Shown: piece by piece, positions 45,312 through 54,017 of the stretch
Layout of the letters: each line of letters begins with the position of its first letter
Position numbering within the stretch: the stretch's first letter is position 1
NCBI GenBank assembly: GCA_045638265.1
Contig: JAZUBA010000063.1
Coordinates: 1 to 64,000, forward strand
DNA from: RGIG4140 sp045638265
Lineage (GTDB): Bacteria > Pseudomonadota > Alphaproteobacteria > CAAHEQ01 > UBA3637
Reading direction: 5' to 3'
Length of the DNA stretch: 64,000 nucleotides
Made by a program: the position numbers and the translations under genes
The notes under the pieces: generated by a model
What the model saw: the letters and a program-made list of their open reading frames with translations, nothing else
Database searches by the model: none
Told to the model about the DNA's origin: nothing

Positions 45312-46388
45312 ATGGTTCAAACGGTTGCGGTCGGGTTAAGTGGCGGATTAGACTCTACATTAACAGCTTTATTATTAAAAGAAAAAGGATATCGAGTTAT
45401 CGGCTTATCCATGTCTATATATAATAAAGATATTGCACACTTAAAAACAGCCGGCAATGCCTGTTACGGTTCAGAAGAAAAAGAAGATTTAAAATCCGTT
45501 CAAAAATGGGCGAAAGAAAACGACATTGAAACCATATTATTAGATTGTTCCGAAGAATACAAAAAGGTTGTTTTATCTTATTTTAAAGAAGCATACTTAT
45601 CCGGTATTACACCCAATCCCTGTATCAAATGTAACGAAACCATGAAATTCGGATTAATGTTGGATAAAGCTTTAATGCAAGGTATTCAGTTTAATTATTT
45701 TGCAACCGGCCACTATGCCCGCATTACTGAAAAAAACGGTATTTATACACTTCAAAAAGGAGTAGATGAAAAAAAAGATCAAAGCTATTTTCTTTATCGT
45801 CTCTCTCAACAACAATTGGCAAAAACATTATTTCCATTAGGAGAATATACCAAAGAACAAGTTCGTCAAATGGCAAGAGAGCGTCATTTAGCCGTTGCTG
45901 AAAAAACAGACAGCCAAGATTTTTATGCCGGCAATTACGCTGATTTGTTGGAACAAAAACCACAAACAGGGAACATTGTTCATGTTACAGGCAGAGTTTT
46001 AGGTCAACATCAAGGGTTTTGGAATTATACCATTGGTCAACGTAAAGGATTAGGTATTGCACACCCCTCTCCCTTGTTTGTTGTTGATATTGACGCAGAA
46101 CGCAATCAGGTTATTGTAGGCGAATCCGTTTGCACACTTTGTTCCCGAGCCAGAATTGGCTCAATTGTATACGGAGGCGGACGTATAAAAATATTTGAAC
46201 CATTACCGGTATATGTTAAATATCGTTCTGCCGGCAAAATGGTAGAAGCAACAATTTTACCAAACGGTTCCGATGAATTATTCATTCACTTTGACGAACC
46301 ACAACGATCCGTTACCCGTGGTCAATCGCTTGTTTGCTATGATAAAGCGGATGGTATATCCGTTGTTTGCGGTGGTATTATTTTATAA
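45312..46388 (+). CDS. mnmA: MnmA-like tRNA 2-thiouridylase, second Cys missing
   Basis: This 358-residue protein follows MnmA: PP-loop 'GLSGGLDSTLTALLL', 'NPCIKCNETMKFG' with the first catalytic Cys, 'ATGHYARI', 'KDQSYFLYRLSQ', and the C-terminal 'YTIGQRKGLGI'. MnmA thiolates U34 of tRNAs for Lys, Glu and Gln. In the segment that in E. coli contains the second Cys ('GICFIG') this protein has 'SQDFYAGNY', so the persulfide/disulfide partner is absent. It may use another sulfur route, or be a paralogue. The tight link with the exchanger, transporters and ASST suggests a wider sulfur context. AGGAG precedes the ATG. Confidence 0.85.
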   Translation: MVQTVAVGLSGGLDSTLTALLLKEKGYRVIGLSMSIYNKDIAHLKTAGNACYGSEEKEDLKSVQKWAKENDIETILLDCSEEYKKVVLSYFKEAYLSGITPNPCIKCNETMKFGLMLDKALMQGIQFNYFATGHYARITEKNGIYTLQKGVDEKKDQSYFLYRLSQQQLAKTLFPLGEYTKEQVRQMARERHLAVAEKTDSQDFYAGNYADLLEQKPQTGNIVHVTGRVLGQHQGFWNYTIGQRKGLGIAHPSPLFVVDIDAERNQVIVGESVCTLCSRARIGSIVYGGGRIKIFEPLPVYVKYRSAGKMVEATILPNGSDELFIHFDEPQRSVTRGQSLVCYDKADGISVVCGGIIL

Positions 46389-46392
46389 TAAA

Positions 46393-46959
46393 ATGTCAGT
46401 TATTCAAATACACACACTTATCTTTACTACTTTTTTTAAAATCGCTTTATTTGTTGTCGGCGGTGGTTTGGCTATGATTCCGGTGATTGAGGATGTCTTT
46501 GTCAAAAAACAAAAACTACTCACAGAAGATGATATTTTAGATATGGTTACAATGACACAAACAGTTCCCGGATTAATTGCTGTCAATGCCTCTCTTTTTG
46601 TCGGATATAAACTAGCCGGTTGGAAAGGATGTATCAGCGCTGTTATCGGGTTATTAATTCCCTCTATATGCATCATCATGTGTATTGCTGCATTTTTCTC
46701 ACTATTATCTGTTCAAAATCAACATTGGCTTACAACATTTTCTTGTGTTCGTGCTGGCGTAACAGGGATTTTTATTGCAACAGCTTGTCGTCTGGCGAAA
46801 AAAATCATTCAAACAAAATATGACTTTTGTATTGTAATTTTATTCAGCATTGGATTAATATGTCAAATTAAACCGGCTTGGATAATTTTAGCTGCTATTC
46901 CGGTCGGTTGGATCTATACTTTCTGCCAAATAAAAAGAAAAGGAGAAAGCTCAAAATGA
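46393..46959 (+). CDS. Chromate transporter family, N-terminal half protein
   Basis: This is a 188-residue membrane protein with about six segments and the CHR motif 'FKIALFVVGGGLAMIPVIEDVFV... LDMVTMTQTVPGLIAVNASLFVGYKLAG'. It is a short-chain (half-size) member; two homologous halves work as a heterodimer. The ATG at 46393, 4 nt after mnmA, is chosen since the longer frame lies inside mnmA. It overlaps the partner gene by 4 nt. Confidence 0.88.
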   Translation: MSVIQIHTLIFTTFFKIALFVVGGGLAMIPVIEDVFVKKQKLLTEDDILDMVTMTQTVPGLIAVNASLFVGYKLAGWKGCISAVIGLLIPSICIIMCIAAFFSLLSVQNQHWLTTFSCVRAGVTGIFIATACRLAKKIIQTKYDFCIVILFSIGLICQIKPAWIILAAIPVGWIYTFCQIKRKGESSK

Positions 46960-47558
46960 CATCTCTTATGTTATTTCTTCAATTTATGAAATTCGGCTTT
47001 CTTTGCTTTGGGGGTGGATATATGATTATTCCACTACTTAATGAAGCTTATGTGACACAAACACCGTTTTTCACATCTGATGAATTTGGCAATTTGTTAT
47101 CTTTATCTCAAATGACACCTGGTGCTGTCAGTATTAATACAGCAACATATGTCGGCTTTTTAAAAAGCGGTATATTCGGTGCTGTTTTTGCTAGCATTGG
47201 TTTAATTATGCCTTCTTTATTGTTGGCTATTCCACTATTAAGTTTGTTTCGTAAATATAAAGAAACATGGATTGTACAAGGATTTTTAAAAGGAGTCCGA
47301 ATCGCAGCCTTTGTTATGATACTCTATGCTGTTGTTCTGTTTTTTAATATGTCCGTTTTATCCGTTCCGCTTTCATTAACGGATATAACAGCAAGCATAC
47401 AAGCCAAAACGCTTATATTACCCCAAAATTTCAAAATAAATTTATTAGAAGGTTTGATTTGTATCTGTGCGTTTATTGCTGTTTATTTTTATAAAATGAA
47501 CGTAACAAAAGCCCTTTTTATTTCAGCTTTGTTTGGTTTAGGAGTCAGTTTTTTATGA
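46956..47558 (+). CDS. Chromate transporter family, C-terminal half protein
   Basis: This is a 200-residue membrane protein with the CHR motifs 'FMKFGFLCFGGGYMIIPLLNEAYV' and 'LLSLSQMTPGAVSINTATYVGFLKSG'. With the preceding gene it would form the antiporter, nominally for chromate; in CHR families sulfate or another oxyanion has been proposed as natural substrate. AAAGGAG lies before the ATG, and ATGA overlaps join it to the gene before and after. Confidence 0.88.
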   Translation: MTSLMLFLQFMKFGFLCFGGGYMIIPLLNEAYVTQTPFFTSDEFGNLLSLSQMTPGAVSINTATYVGFLKSGIFGAVFASIGLIMPSLLLAIPLLSLFRKYKETWIVQGFLKGVRIAAFVMILYAVVLFFNMSVLSVPLSLTDITASIQAKTLILPQNFKINLLEGLICICAFIAVYFYKMNVTKALFISALFGLGVSFL

Positions 47559-48172
47559 AAAAATATCTTTTTCTTGTCTGTCTGTTTTTTATAAACATAA
47601 GCTATGCGCAAATACATTTTTTTTCAGATGCATATGATGCTGATTTATGTATTAACGGAAAAGGCGGAACTTGGAATGGCGCATGTAGTTGCTATGAACC
47701 AACAATCTATTCAGGACGATATTGTTCCGATAAAAAAATAAAAGATTGTCAACAAAATACAGATTGCGATTCCAATTCTTATTGTGCTTTTCCAAATACA
47801 ACAAAAAACGGTGTTTGTTTCAAAAAAGCAGGATATCCGATCATTCAGACAAAAAAAGGAGCAATTATTCTGTCCGATTCCATTATGAATGCACACTCTG
47901 CTGTTTCATTTTGCGCTTCACTCGGTAAAGATTGGCGAATGATTACAAGAGCTGACTTTAACTGTCAATCGCTAGGACCTGCTTGTTTAGATTTTAAATT
48001 ATTGACAACACTTAAAAAATCTTTAAAAAGTCTGGGATTCTTTTGGTTGGAACATCGGCAACAGTCAACTATGTTTTATTATGCCGATTTAAATGACGGC
48101 ACTGTTTATTTCACAAATGGGCAAAACAATACAACTATGCAAGCACTTTGCATACGAAAGGATTTAAAATGA
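47555..48172 (+). CDS. Exported Cys-rich protein with DUF1566/lectin-like C-terminus
   Basis: This is a 205-residue exported protein (signal peptide ending 'NISYAQ'). The first part has eight or nine Cys in short loops ('CINGKGGTWNGACSCYEP', 'CQQNTDCDSNSYCAF'), recalling EGF-like or Cys-rich repeats. Residues ~105-203 ('AVSFCASLGKDWRMITRADF... FFWLEHRQQSTMFYYADLNDGTVYF... LCIRK') resemble the Lcl/DUF1566 type of C-type-lectin-like fold. It is joined by ATGA overlaps to the chromate-type transporter and to the ASST gene, so it is translated with them. Its role is unknown; binding of a sulfated surface molecule is one guess. Confidence 0.6.
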   Translation: MKKYLFLVCLFFINISYAQIHFFSDAYDADLCINGKGGTWNGACSCYEPTIYSGRYCSDKKIKDCQQNTDCDSNSYCAFPNTTKNGVCFKKAGYPIIQTKKGAIILSDSIMNAHSAVSFCASLGKDWRMITRADFNCQSLGPACLDFKLLTTLKKSLKSLGFFWLEHRQQSTMFYYADLNDGTVYFTNGQNNTTMQALCIRKDLK

Positions 48173-49692
48173 AATATGTAATCATTATTATTCTGCTGAC
48201 ATTCAGCATTTCATCTCTTTGGGCTGATGAACAAATAAATGCACAAATTCAAGCAGAATATGAAGAACTGGATTATTCTTTTGAAGAACCATTTATCAAA
48301 TTAAATCCATTCGCCAAAAATGAATTATCGGCATTAATTCGCTTTCCGACAGAAAGACCGGCACAAATTCAATTAACCATTCAAGGACGAGATAATACCG
48401 AAGATTTGGTTCATACATTTAAAGAATATAAAACAGAGCACACTATTCCCGTTTTGGGATTGTATCCTGATTATAATAATCAAATTACATTAACGGCATT
48501 ATACGAAAACGGAGAATCTCAAACAAAAAAATTGTCCTTAAAAACCGAAAAACTTAACAAAAGAGCATTAATTGTTATTGAAAATAAAATAGATAACGTA
48601 ACCCGTTACCATTATTTACACGACGGTGTTGTTTTTGATGAAAACGGATGGATTAGACTTTCATTTAAAAATGAAAATCAAATTGTCTATTGGTTTAATG
48701 GCGAATTAATTGCAGAAGACAGAAATATGGGATTAACACGTTATTCTTTGTTAGGTGAAAAATTACAACATTATCCTTTTCCCGAAAAATTTGTTTCATT
48801 TGCACACGGAATCGGACAAAAACCAAACGGTAATTTTTTAGTTATCGGTAGTTTTGGAGAAACAAAAGCCTTGTTTGAAGGAGAGCAACAAATCACGCAA
48901 CGAGAGTTCGTTATTGAACTGGATTATCATACGGGAAAACTTGTGAATACCATTGATTTTGCTGAAATAGCCAATCCTAATCGTTCTGTTATTATCAAAT
49001 CTGCCACACAAAATTACGGAATGAATGACTGGTGCCATATTAATTCGGTAGACTATGATGCTTCCGATAATGGAATTGTTATTTCCTGTCGGCATGTCGG
49101 CATTTTAAAAGCCAATGAAAGAACAAAAGAATTATCATGGATTTTCAGTATGCATAAAGGATTTGACATTTCAGGACGCAATGGAAAAGGACCTGCGCTT
49201 TATGACAAATTATTAACGGCAGTTGATAACAATAATCAACCGTATAATGATAATATTCAAAAAGGTATTGAAAAAAGCAATAATTTTAAATGGCCTGCCA
49301 AAACACATCATGCCAAAGTATTAGGAAACAACTTATTAAGTGTTTTTGACAATGCCGGTTCATTATATGATAAAACACTCGTTACAACAGACACATCCAA
49401 TGCAAGTGTTTATAAAATTGATTCTCAAAATAAAACGGTTCAACAAATTTGGTTCCAATCTTTACCATGGCGTGCTGATTCAGCTTCATCCGTTTTATAT
49501 CGTCCGCAAGATAACGAAGTCATTGTGTATGCCAGTACGGTAAAAGATAAAAATCAAACAGGTATTAGCTATGGAAAATTAATTCGCTATGAAATGAATA
49601 CACATAAACCTTTATTTGAAGCAACTATTTACAGAGGGGGAGAAACTTATTTTTATCGTGTAGATGATTTTGAATTTTACCTTGAAAAATAA
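48169..49692 (+). CDS. Arylsulfate sulfotransferase (ASST) homologue
   Basis: This is a 507-residue exported protein (signal peptide ending 'SSLWAD'). It aligns over its whole length with the ASST homologue at 5.4 kb from 'EYEELDYSFEEPFIKLNP' on, but lacks that protein's N-terminal extra module. Active-site residues are kept: His213 ('FAHGIG'), His290 and Asn292 in 'DWCHINS', Arg308 in 'SCRHVG', and the sulfo-accepting His380 in 'KTHHAKV'. The enzyme should move sulfo groups between phenolic compounds in the periplasm. It overlaps the preceding gene by 4 nt. cysD and cysN follow 62 nt downstream, with their own promoter. Confidence 0.85.
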   Translation: MKYVIIIILLTFSISSLWADEQINAQIQAEYEELDYSFEEPFIKLNPFAKNELSALIRFPTERPAQIQLTIQGRDNTEDLVHTFKEYKTEHTIPVLGLYPDYNNQITLTALYENGESQTKKLSLKTEKLNKRALIVIENKIDNVTRYHYLHDGVVFDENGWIRLSFKNENQIVYWFNGELIAEDRNMGLTRYSLLGEKLQHYPFPEKFVSFAHGIGQKPNGNFLVIGSFGETKALFEGEQQITQREFVIELDYHTGKLVNTIDFAEIANPNRSVIIKSATQNYGMNDWCHINSVDYDASDNGIVISCRHVGILKANERTKELSWIFSMHKGFDISGRNGKGPALYDKLLTAVDNNNQPYNDNIQKGIEKSNNFKWPAKTHHAKVLGNNLLSVFDNAGSLYDKTLVTTDTSNASVYKIDSQNKTVQQIWFQSLPWRADSASSVLYRPQDNEVIVYASTVKDKNQTGISYGKLIRYEMNTHKPLFEATIYRGGETYFYRVDDFEFYLEK

Positions 49693-49701
49693 ATTATTTT
49701 C

Positions 49702-49730
49702 TTGTTTTTTGAATCAAAATATCATATATT
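49702..49730 (+). promoter_or_regulatory. Promoter of cysDN
   Basis: TTGTTT (49702-49707), a 17-base spacer and TATATT (49725-49730), 24 nt before the cysD ATG. Confidence 0.55.
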
Positions 49731-49754
49731 GCTACACAAACAAAGGATAAGAAT

Positions 49755-50615
49755 ATGTCTCCACATTTGCAATTATTGGAAAACGAAGCCATTACGCTGA
49801 TTCGTGAAGTATGTTATACAAATGATTTTGACAAAATTGTCGTTTTTTACAGTATCGGCAAAGATTCTTCCGTTTTATTACGTTTGTTTGAAAAAGCATT
49901 TGCGCCTTTTCCGATTCCGGTTCGTTTTATGCACATTGATACTGGTTGGAAATTTAAAGAAATGTATAATTTCAAGCAAGAAGTTACAAAAAAAATTTCC
50001 TTAATCACCTATAAAAATCCTTTAAACCTCAATCCATATACCGATGGTAGACGGTATACAGATGAAATGAAAACACAAGCACTCAAACAAGCCTTAAATC
50101 AATATGGATTTAAAGTCGCTTTTGGCGGTTCCCGCCGTGATGAAGAAAAAAGTCGTGCCAAAGAACGGATGATATCTGTACGCAATGCTTATCACAAATG
50201 GGATCCGCGGAATCAAAATCCTGAAATTCCTCCTTTATACAACACACTTTATTCTGAAAATAATTCTTTACGGGTCTTTCCTTTATCTAACTGGACAGAA
50301 TTAGATATATGGGAATATATTAAAGCAGAAAATATACCCATCGTTCCTATTTATTTTGCACATAAACGCCGTATTATTCAAACAGAATCAGGTATGCTTT
50401 TGGCAACAGAAACAGATGAGGGTGATTACAAACAGGTACGTTTTAGAACACTGGGTTGTTTTCCATTAACAGGGGCCATTGAATCAAACGCACAAACGAT
50501 TGACGATATTATCAATGAATTAAAATCCAGCGAGTATACTGAAAGGATTACGCGTGTTATTGACCATGATACTGAAGGCTCAATGGAAAAGAAAAAGAAG
50601 GACGGATATTTTTAA
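49755..50615 (+). CDS. cysD: Sulfate adenylyltransferase subunit 2, CysD
   Basis: This is a 286-residue enzyme of the PAPS-reductase/ATP-pyrophosphatase family: 'VVFYSIGKDSSVLLRLFEKAF' (PP-loop), 'RFMHIDTGWKF', 'GGSRRDEEKSRAKER' and 'VRFRTLGCFPLTGAIES'. With CysN it makes adenosine phosphosulfate from sulfate and ATP. Length matches the ~300 of E. coli. The stop shares a base with the cysN start, so the pair is coupled. Confidence 0.95.
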   Translation: MSPHLQLLENEAITLIREVCYTNDFDKIVVFYSIGKDSSVLLRLFEKAFAPFPIPVRFMHIDTGWKFKEMYNFKQEVTKKISLITYKNPLNLNPYTDGRRYTDEMKTQALKQALNQYGFKVAFGGSRRDEEKSRAKERMISVRNAYHKWDPRNQNPEIPPLYNTLYSENNSLRVFPLSNWTELDIWEYIKAENIPIVPIYFAHKRRIIQTESGMLLATETDEGDYKQVRFRTLGCFPLTGAIESNAQTIDDIINELKSSEYTERITRVIDHDTEGSMEKKKKDGYF

Positions 50616-51913
50616 TGAAAGGTTTATTTAAATTTATTTGTTGTGGTAGTGTTGATGACGGAAAATCAACACTTATCGGTCGTATCTTGCTTAATTCGGG
50701 AAATGTTAAAAAAGATCAACTGGAAGATGCCGTTAAAGCATCCTTACGCAATGGTGCAAATACACTTGAACCGGCTATGTTATTAGACGGACTGCTTGCC
50801 GAACGGGAACAACAAATTACGATTGATATTGCTCATCGTTATTTTGATTATAATGATATTCGTTTTCACATATTAGACTGTCCCGGACACAAACAATACA
50901 CTCAAAATATGGCTATTGCCACTGCACAAGTCAACACTGCCATTTTGGTTATTGATTGCACAAAAGGTATTCAGGAACAAACACAAAGACATTTAGATAT
51001 CTGTCGTGATTTTCAAATCCAAAATTTATGTATCTGTCTGACAAAATGCGATTTAATAACCGATAAAAACGGACAGATTAATCAAAAAAAATTAAGCGAA
51101 CAAGAAAATGCCATTAAACAATTCTTACAACCTTATCATTTTGACTATACACTTATTCCGGTTTCTGCAATTACCGGATTTAACGTTGATAAGGTTTTAA
51201 ATTTATTATATACTTATGCCGAAAAAACCATTAAAAAAAATAAAATAAATGATACTATTATCTTTCATGTACGTACATCTAAAATGTTCCATGGAAAACG
51301 ATATTATTACGGCAACCCTATTACGAATACCTTACCGAAAAAACAAAAAAAATATTTTGTTTATCCGCAAAACAATCAATTAACTATTACAGATACCCCT
51401 TATGGCTATGGTTGCATTCAAATTGCTGAACAAATAGATATCACAGAAGGCGACTGTATCACAAACAAACCGATTATTATCACTAACCAGATTAAGCACA
51501 AAACAATTTGGTTCAAACAATCTATTAATCCGTTGTTTTTAAAACACGGTACACGTTTAGTCAATATTGTATCTTATACCGAAAATACACTAGAAACCGA
51601 TAAAAATCTCTTATTTAATAATATTGAAGATATCAAAGCAAACGGATATGGCATTATTATTGATTCAATCACAAAAGAAACAATCGGGTGTTGCTTATTT
51701 ACGGGAAATGTCCAGACCAAAAATAATACATCTGATTCTGCAACAAAAACAAAAAAGACAAGTATCAGATTAAATGTGCAAAAATTATTAACAACCGTTT
51801 TTAACGATACGTCATATCCTGAAAAACGCATTCAACAACTCATACAATATTTGAATGAAGAAGATATACAAGTTGTTTTAACAGATACAACCATACTAAA
51901 AAATAACATCTAA
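50615..51913 (+). CDS. cysN: Sulfate adenylyltransferase GTPase subunit, CysN
   Basis: This is a 432-residue translation-factor-like GTPase: G1 'GSVDDGKSTLIGRIL', G3 'DCPGHKQYTQN', G4 'TKCDL'. It drives APS formation by CysD. It is ~40 residues shorter than E. coli CysN and has no C-terminal APS kinase (CysC) domain, so PAPS would need a kinase from elsewhere. No cysC, cysH, cysI or cysJ is in the window. Confidence 0.93.
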   Translation: MKGLFKFICCGSVDDGKSTLIGRILLNSGNVKKDQLEDAVKASLRNGANTLEPAMLLDGLLAEREQQITIDIAHRYFDYNDIRFHILDCPGHKQYTQNMAIATAQVNTAILVIDCTKGIQEQTQRHLDICRDFQIQNLCICLTKCDLITDKNGQINQKKLSEQENAIKQFLQPYHFDYTLIPVSAITGFNVDKVLNLLYTYAEKTIKKNKINDTIIFHVRTSKMFHGKRYYYGNPITNTLPKKQKKYFVYPQNNQLTITDTPYGYGCIQIAEQIDITEGDCITNKPIIITNQIKHKTIWFKQSINPLFLKHGTRLVNIVSYTENTLETDKNLLFNNIEDIKANGYGIIIDSITKETIGCCLFTGNVQTKNNTSDSATKTKKTSIRLNVQKLLTTVFNDTSYPEKRIQQLIQYLNEEDIQVVLTDTTILKNNI

Positions 51914-51969
51914 AATCTTTATTTTTAAGTCTGTAAACTATATATATCTCTCAACGAAGGGAGAAACCT

Positions 51970-52548
51970 ATGTGTAACAGATTTGAACATTTTACAAAAA
52001 CACATGCACAATATCTCAAACAGGTTTTTGATATTATGTTGGCCCCGGGAAAAACAGTTTCTGTTTGTCTTGTTCCAAAAAATAATATTCAGCATTGCAA
52101 AAAGGAAGTGATTGATTATGCCTGTGAATTGGTTGATTTTTACATTGGCGCCAAAAGTATTATTAAGTATGTTTACGGAAACAAACCTTGTGAATGGTAT
52201 TTAGCCTGCAAAGACCAACAAGCCGAAAAAAGAATGAACACATTGATTGATTTAATGATTTACAATCAGCAAAAAAATGAAACATTATCCGGTTTAATCA
52301 GTTGCTTTGATGCTTCTTTTATTCAAACACAAAAGGGAGATACCATTGCTTATTTCAAACCAAAACAAATTCTAAACAACGAAAAACATCAAGAATTAGC
52401 ACATCGTTTCGGGTGGCAAAAAGATGAAAAAGGAAATTATTGCTGTGATACATTAGGCATTTCAGCTCGAATTATGAGAGATATGCGTTTATTACAGGAA
52501 AAACAAAATACATTACGTTTATACCTAAACAACCAACAAACTTATTAA
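51970..52548 (+). CDS. Unknown protein downstream of cysN
   Basis: This is a 192-residue soluble protein without signal peptide or clear domain. It is rich in Cys for a cytoplasmic protein (about nine), with 'PGKTVSVCLVP', 'LISCFDASFIQTQKGDTIAYF' and a C-terminal helical end. It lies 56 nt after cysN with GGGAG before its ATG. Its stop codon overlaps, tail to tail, that of the ankyrin gene. The placement suggests work with sulfate activation, but nothing in the sequence shows it. Confidence 0.55.
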   Translation: MCNRFEHFTKTHAQYLKQVFDIMLAPGKTVSVCLVPKNNIQHCKKEVIDYACELVDFYIGAKSIIKYVYGNKPCEWYLACKDQQAEKRMNTLIDLMIYNQQKNETLSGLISCFDASFIQTQKGDTIAYFKPKQILNNEKHQELAHRFGWQKDEKGNYCCDTLGISARIMRDMRLLQEKQNTLRLYLNNQQTY

Positions 52549-54017
52549 TACCATCCACCTCGTCCTCGACTCTGACGCATAACTTCTTCAATTTTTATAC
52601 GACTCGTTCGTTTCAATTTTTTACGAATCATTTTATAAACTTCTACTTGGCTCAAATAAGGCATTTTGTTAAACCACAATTCTTCCAAACCATAGCGTTG
52701 TATCATTCTGTATAATCTTAAATTTTTATTTGGTAGATCCATTAATTGGTCTTGTGAAAGCGTATTTAATTCTTTTTTCGCATCTTCTAATTTTTTTTGA
52801 TTTGGTATTCTTAAATGACGACACAATAATTTTGCAATTTCAAACTGTCTGCATTTTCTTGCAATTTGAATGGCATTTAAACTGCCATTGTTTTTAGCTT
52901 CTATATCTGCCCCTTGTGATATAAGAAATTCTACAATCTCTTTATTCTTTTTTTCAACGGCAGCCATTAATGGTGTAAAACCCGTTTCAGCCGAACAATT
53001 AACATCATAACCTAATTGGACTAACTCTTTGACAACATCTAACCGATTAAAATTAATACTTGCAAATAACCCGGTCATACGAATACGATCTGTATATTTA
53101 AATATGTGTTTTTTAGCACATAAAGAACTATAAGGAGCTTCCTGCATAGGACAATAACAAATATTATTTTCTTCTGCCGAATCTGCCAATTTAAGTAAAT
53201 ATGCAGTCATTTCGGACGAGCCATACAAAAAAGCATAATCAACAGGCGTTTGATTGAGACTGGAACAATCTGTTAATGATACACCGTTTTGCAAAAATAA
53301 ATCAACAATATCTTTATCGTTAGACTTAATGGCAAAAAAAATCGGCAAATCAATCGGATGTTTAATCATCTCACCGGTAATATCCGCTCCCCATTCAATT
53401 AATCTTTTTGTTGTTTCGTAATTTCCGGAGGCTGCGGCTTTTTCTATTGGTTCATATGTCTGCCAACAACGACGTTTAAAATACTGTCTGACAAAACGAT
53501 TCCATGTTGTTTTCAAAGAAAATGACGCACCTTTTTTGGCTTGAAAATAAGCTCCTTTTTCTATAAAAGCATCAACTATTTCAGCATTTCCTTTTTCAAG
53601 AGCCAATAAAAATTCATCATTATAAAAAGTAATACCTTCATTTAACAAAAATAGAACAACTTTTGTTTCTTTATTCACAATTGCTTTTGGGAACAAATGT
53701 TTTTTGTTAAAAAACTGTTTATCACTACGATAAATAAGTTTGGCAATATCCGTATGATTATTTTCCAATGCATAATGAATTGCCGTTTTTTCATCTGCCT
53801 CTATGCCAACATTTGCTCCATTTTGCAATAACCATTTTGCTAATTTTTTATGCCCGTATTTTGAGGCAATCATTAAGGGCGTCATTTCTTTGGTATTTAC
53901 TAACAAAACCGTATTCAAATCTACATTGGCAAATTCTGATTGAATTGTTTTCAAATCACCTTCTAAACACAAATCACATAATTTGTTTTTATCAAAAATT
54001 TTCGTACGACTTACCAT
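52545..54017 (-). CDS. Ankyrin-repeat protein (last gene of AAA/VWA operon)
   Basis: This is a 490-residue cytoplasmic protein with about ten ankyrin repeats: residues ~15-140 ('EMTPLMIASKYGHKKLAKWLLQNGANV'), ~160-280 and ~310-400 ('GFTPLMAAVEKKNKEIVEFLISQGADI'). The last ~85 residues are helical and basic and share the tail 'EVMRQSRGRG' plus terminal Trp/Tyr with the preceding ankyrin protein. It overlaps that gene by 7 nt. Ankyrin domains bind proteins; the conserved tail is a likely interaction site for the rest of the operon. Confidence 0.75.
   Translation of the reverse strand: MVSRTKIFDKNKLCDLCLEGDLKTIQSEFANVDLNTVLLVNTKEMTPLMIASKYGHKKLAKWLLQNGANVGIEADEKTAIHYALENNHTDIAKLIYRSDKQFFNKKHLFPKAIVNKETKVVLFLLNEGITFYNDEFLLALEKGNAEIVDAFIEKGAYFQAKKGASFSLKTTWNRFVRQYFKRRCWQTYEPIEKAAASGNYETTKRLIEWGADITGEMIKHPIDLPIFFAIKSNDKDIVDLFLQNGVSLTDCSSLNQTPVDYAFLYGSSEMTAYLLKLADSAEENNICYCPMQEAPYSSLCAKKHIFKYTDRIRMTGLFASINFNRLDVVKELVQLGYDVNCSAETGFTPLMAAVEKKNKEIVEFLISQGADIEAKNNGSLNAIQIARKCRQFEIAKLLCRHLRIPNQKKLEDAKKELNTLSQDQLMDLPNKNLRLYRMIQRYGLEELWFNKMPYLSQVEVYKMIRKKLKRTSRIKIEEVMRQSRGRGGWY

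Noticed and set aside
46273..46392. Longer N-terminus for the first chromate transporter gene
   Set aside because: It lies within the mnmA coding sequence and would add residues not seen in the family.
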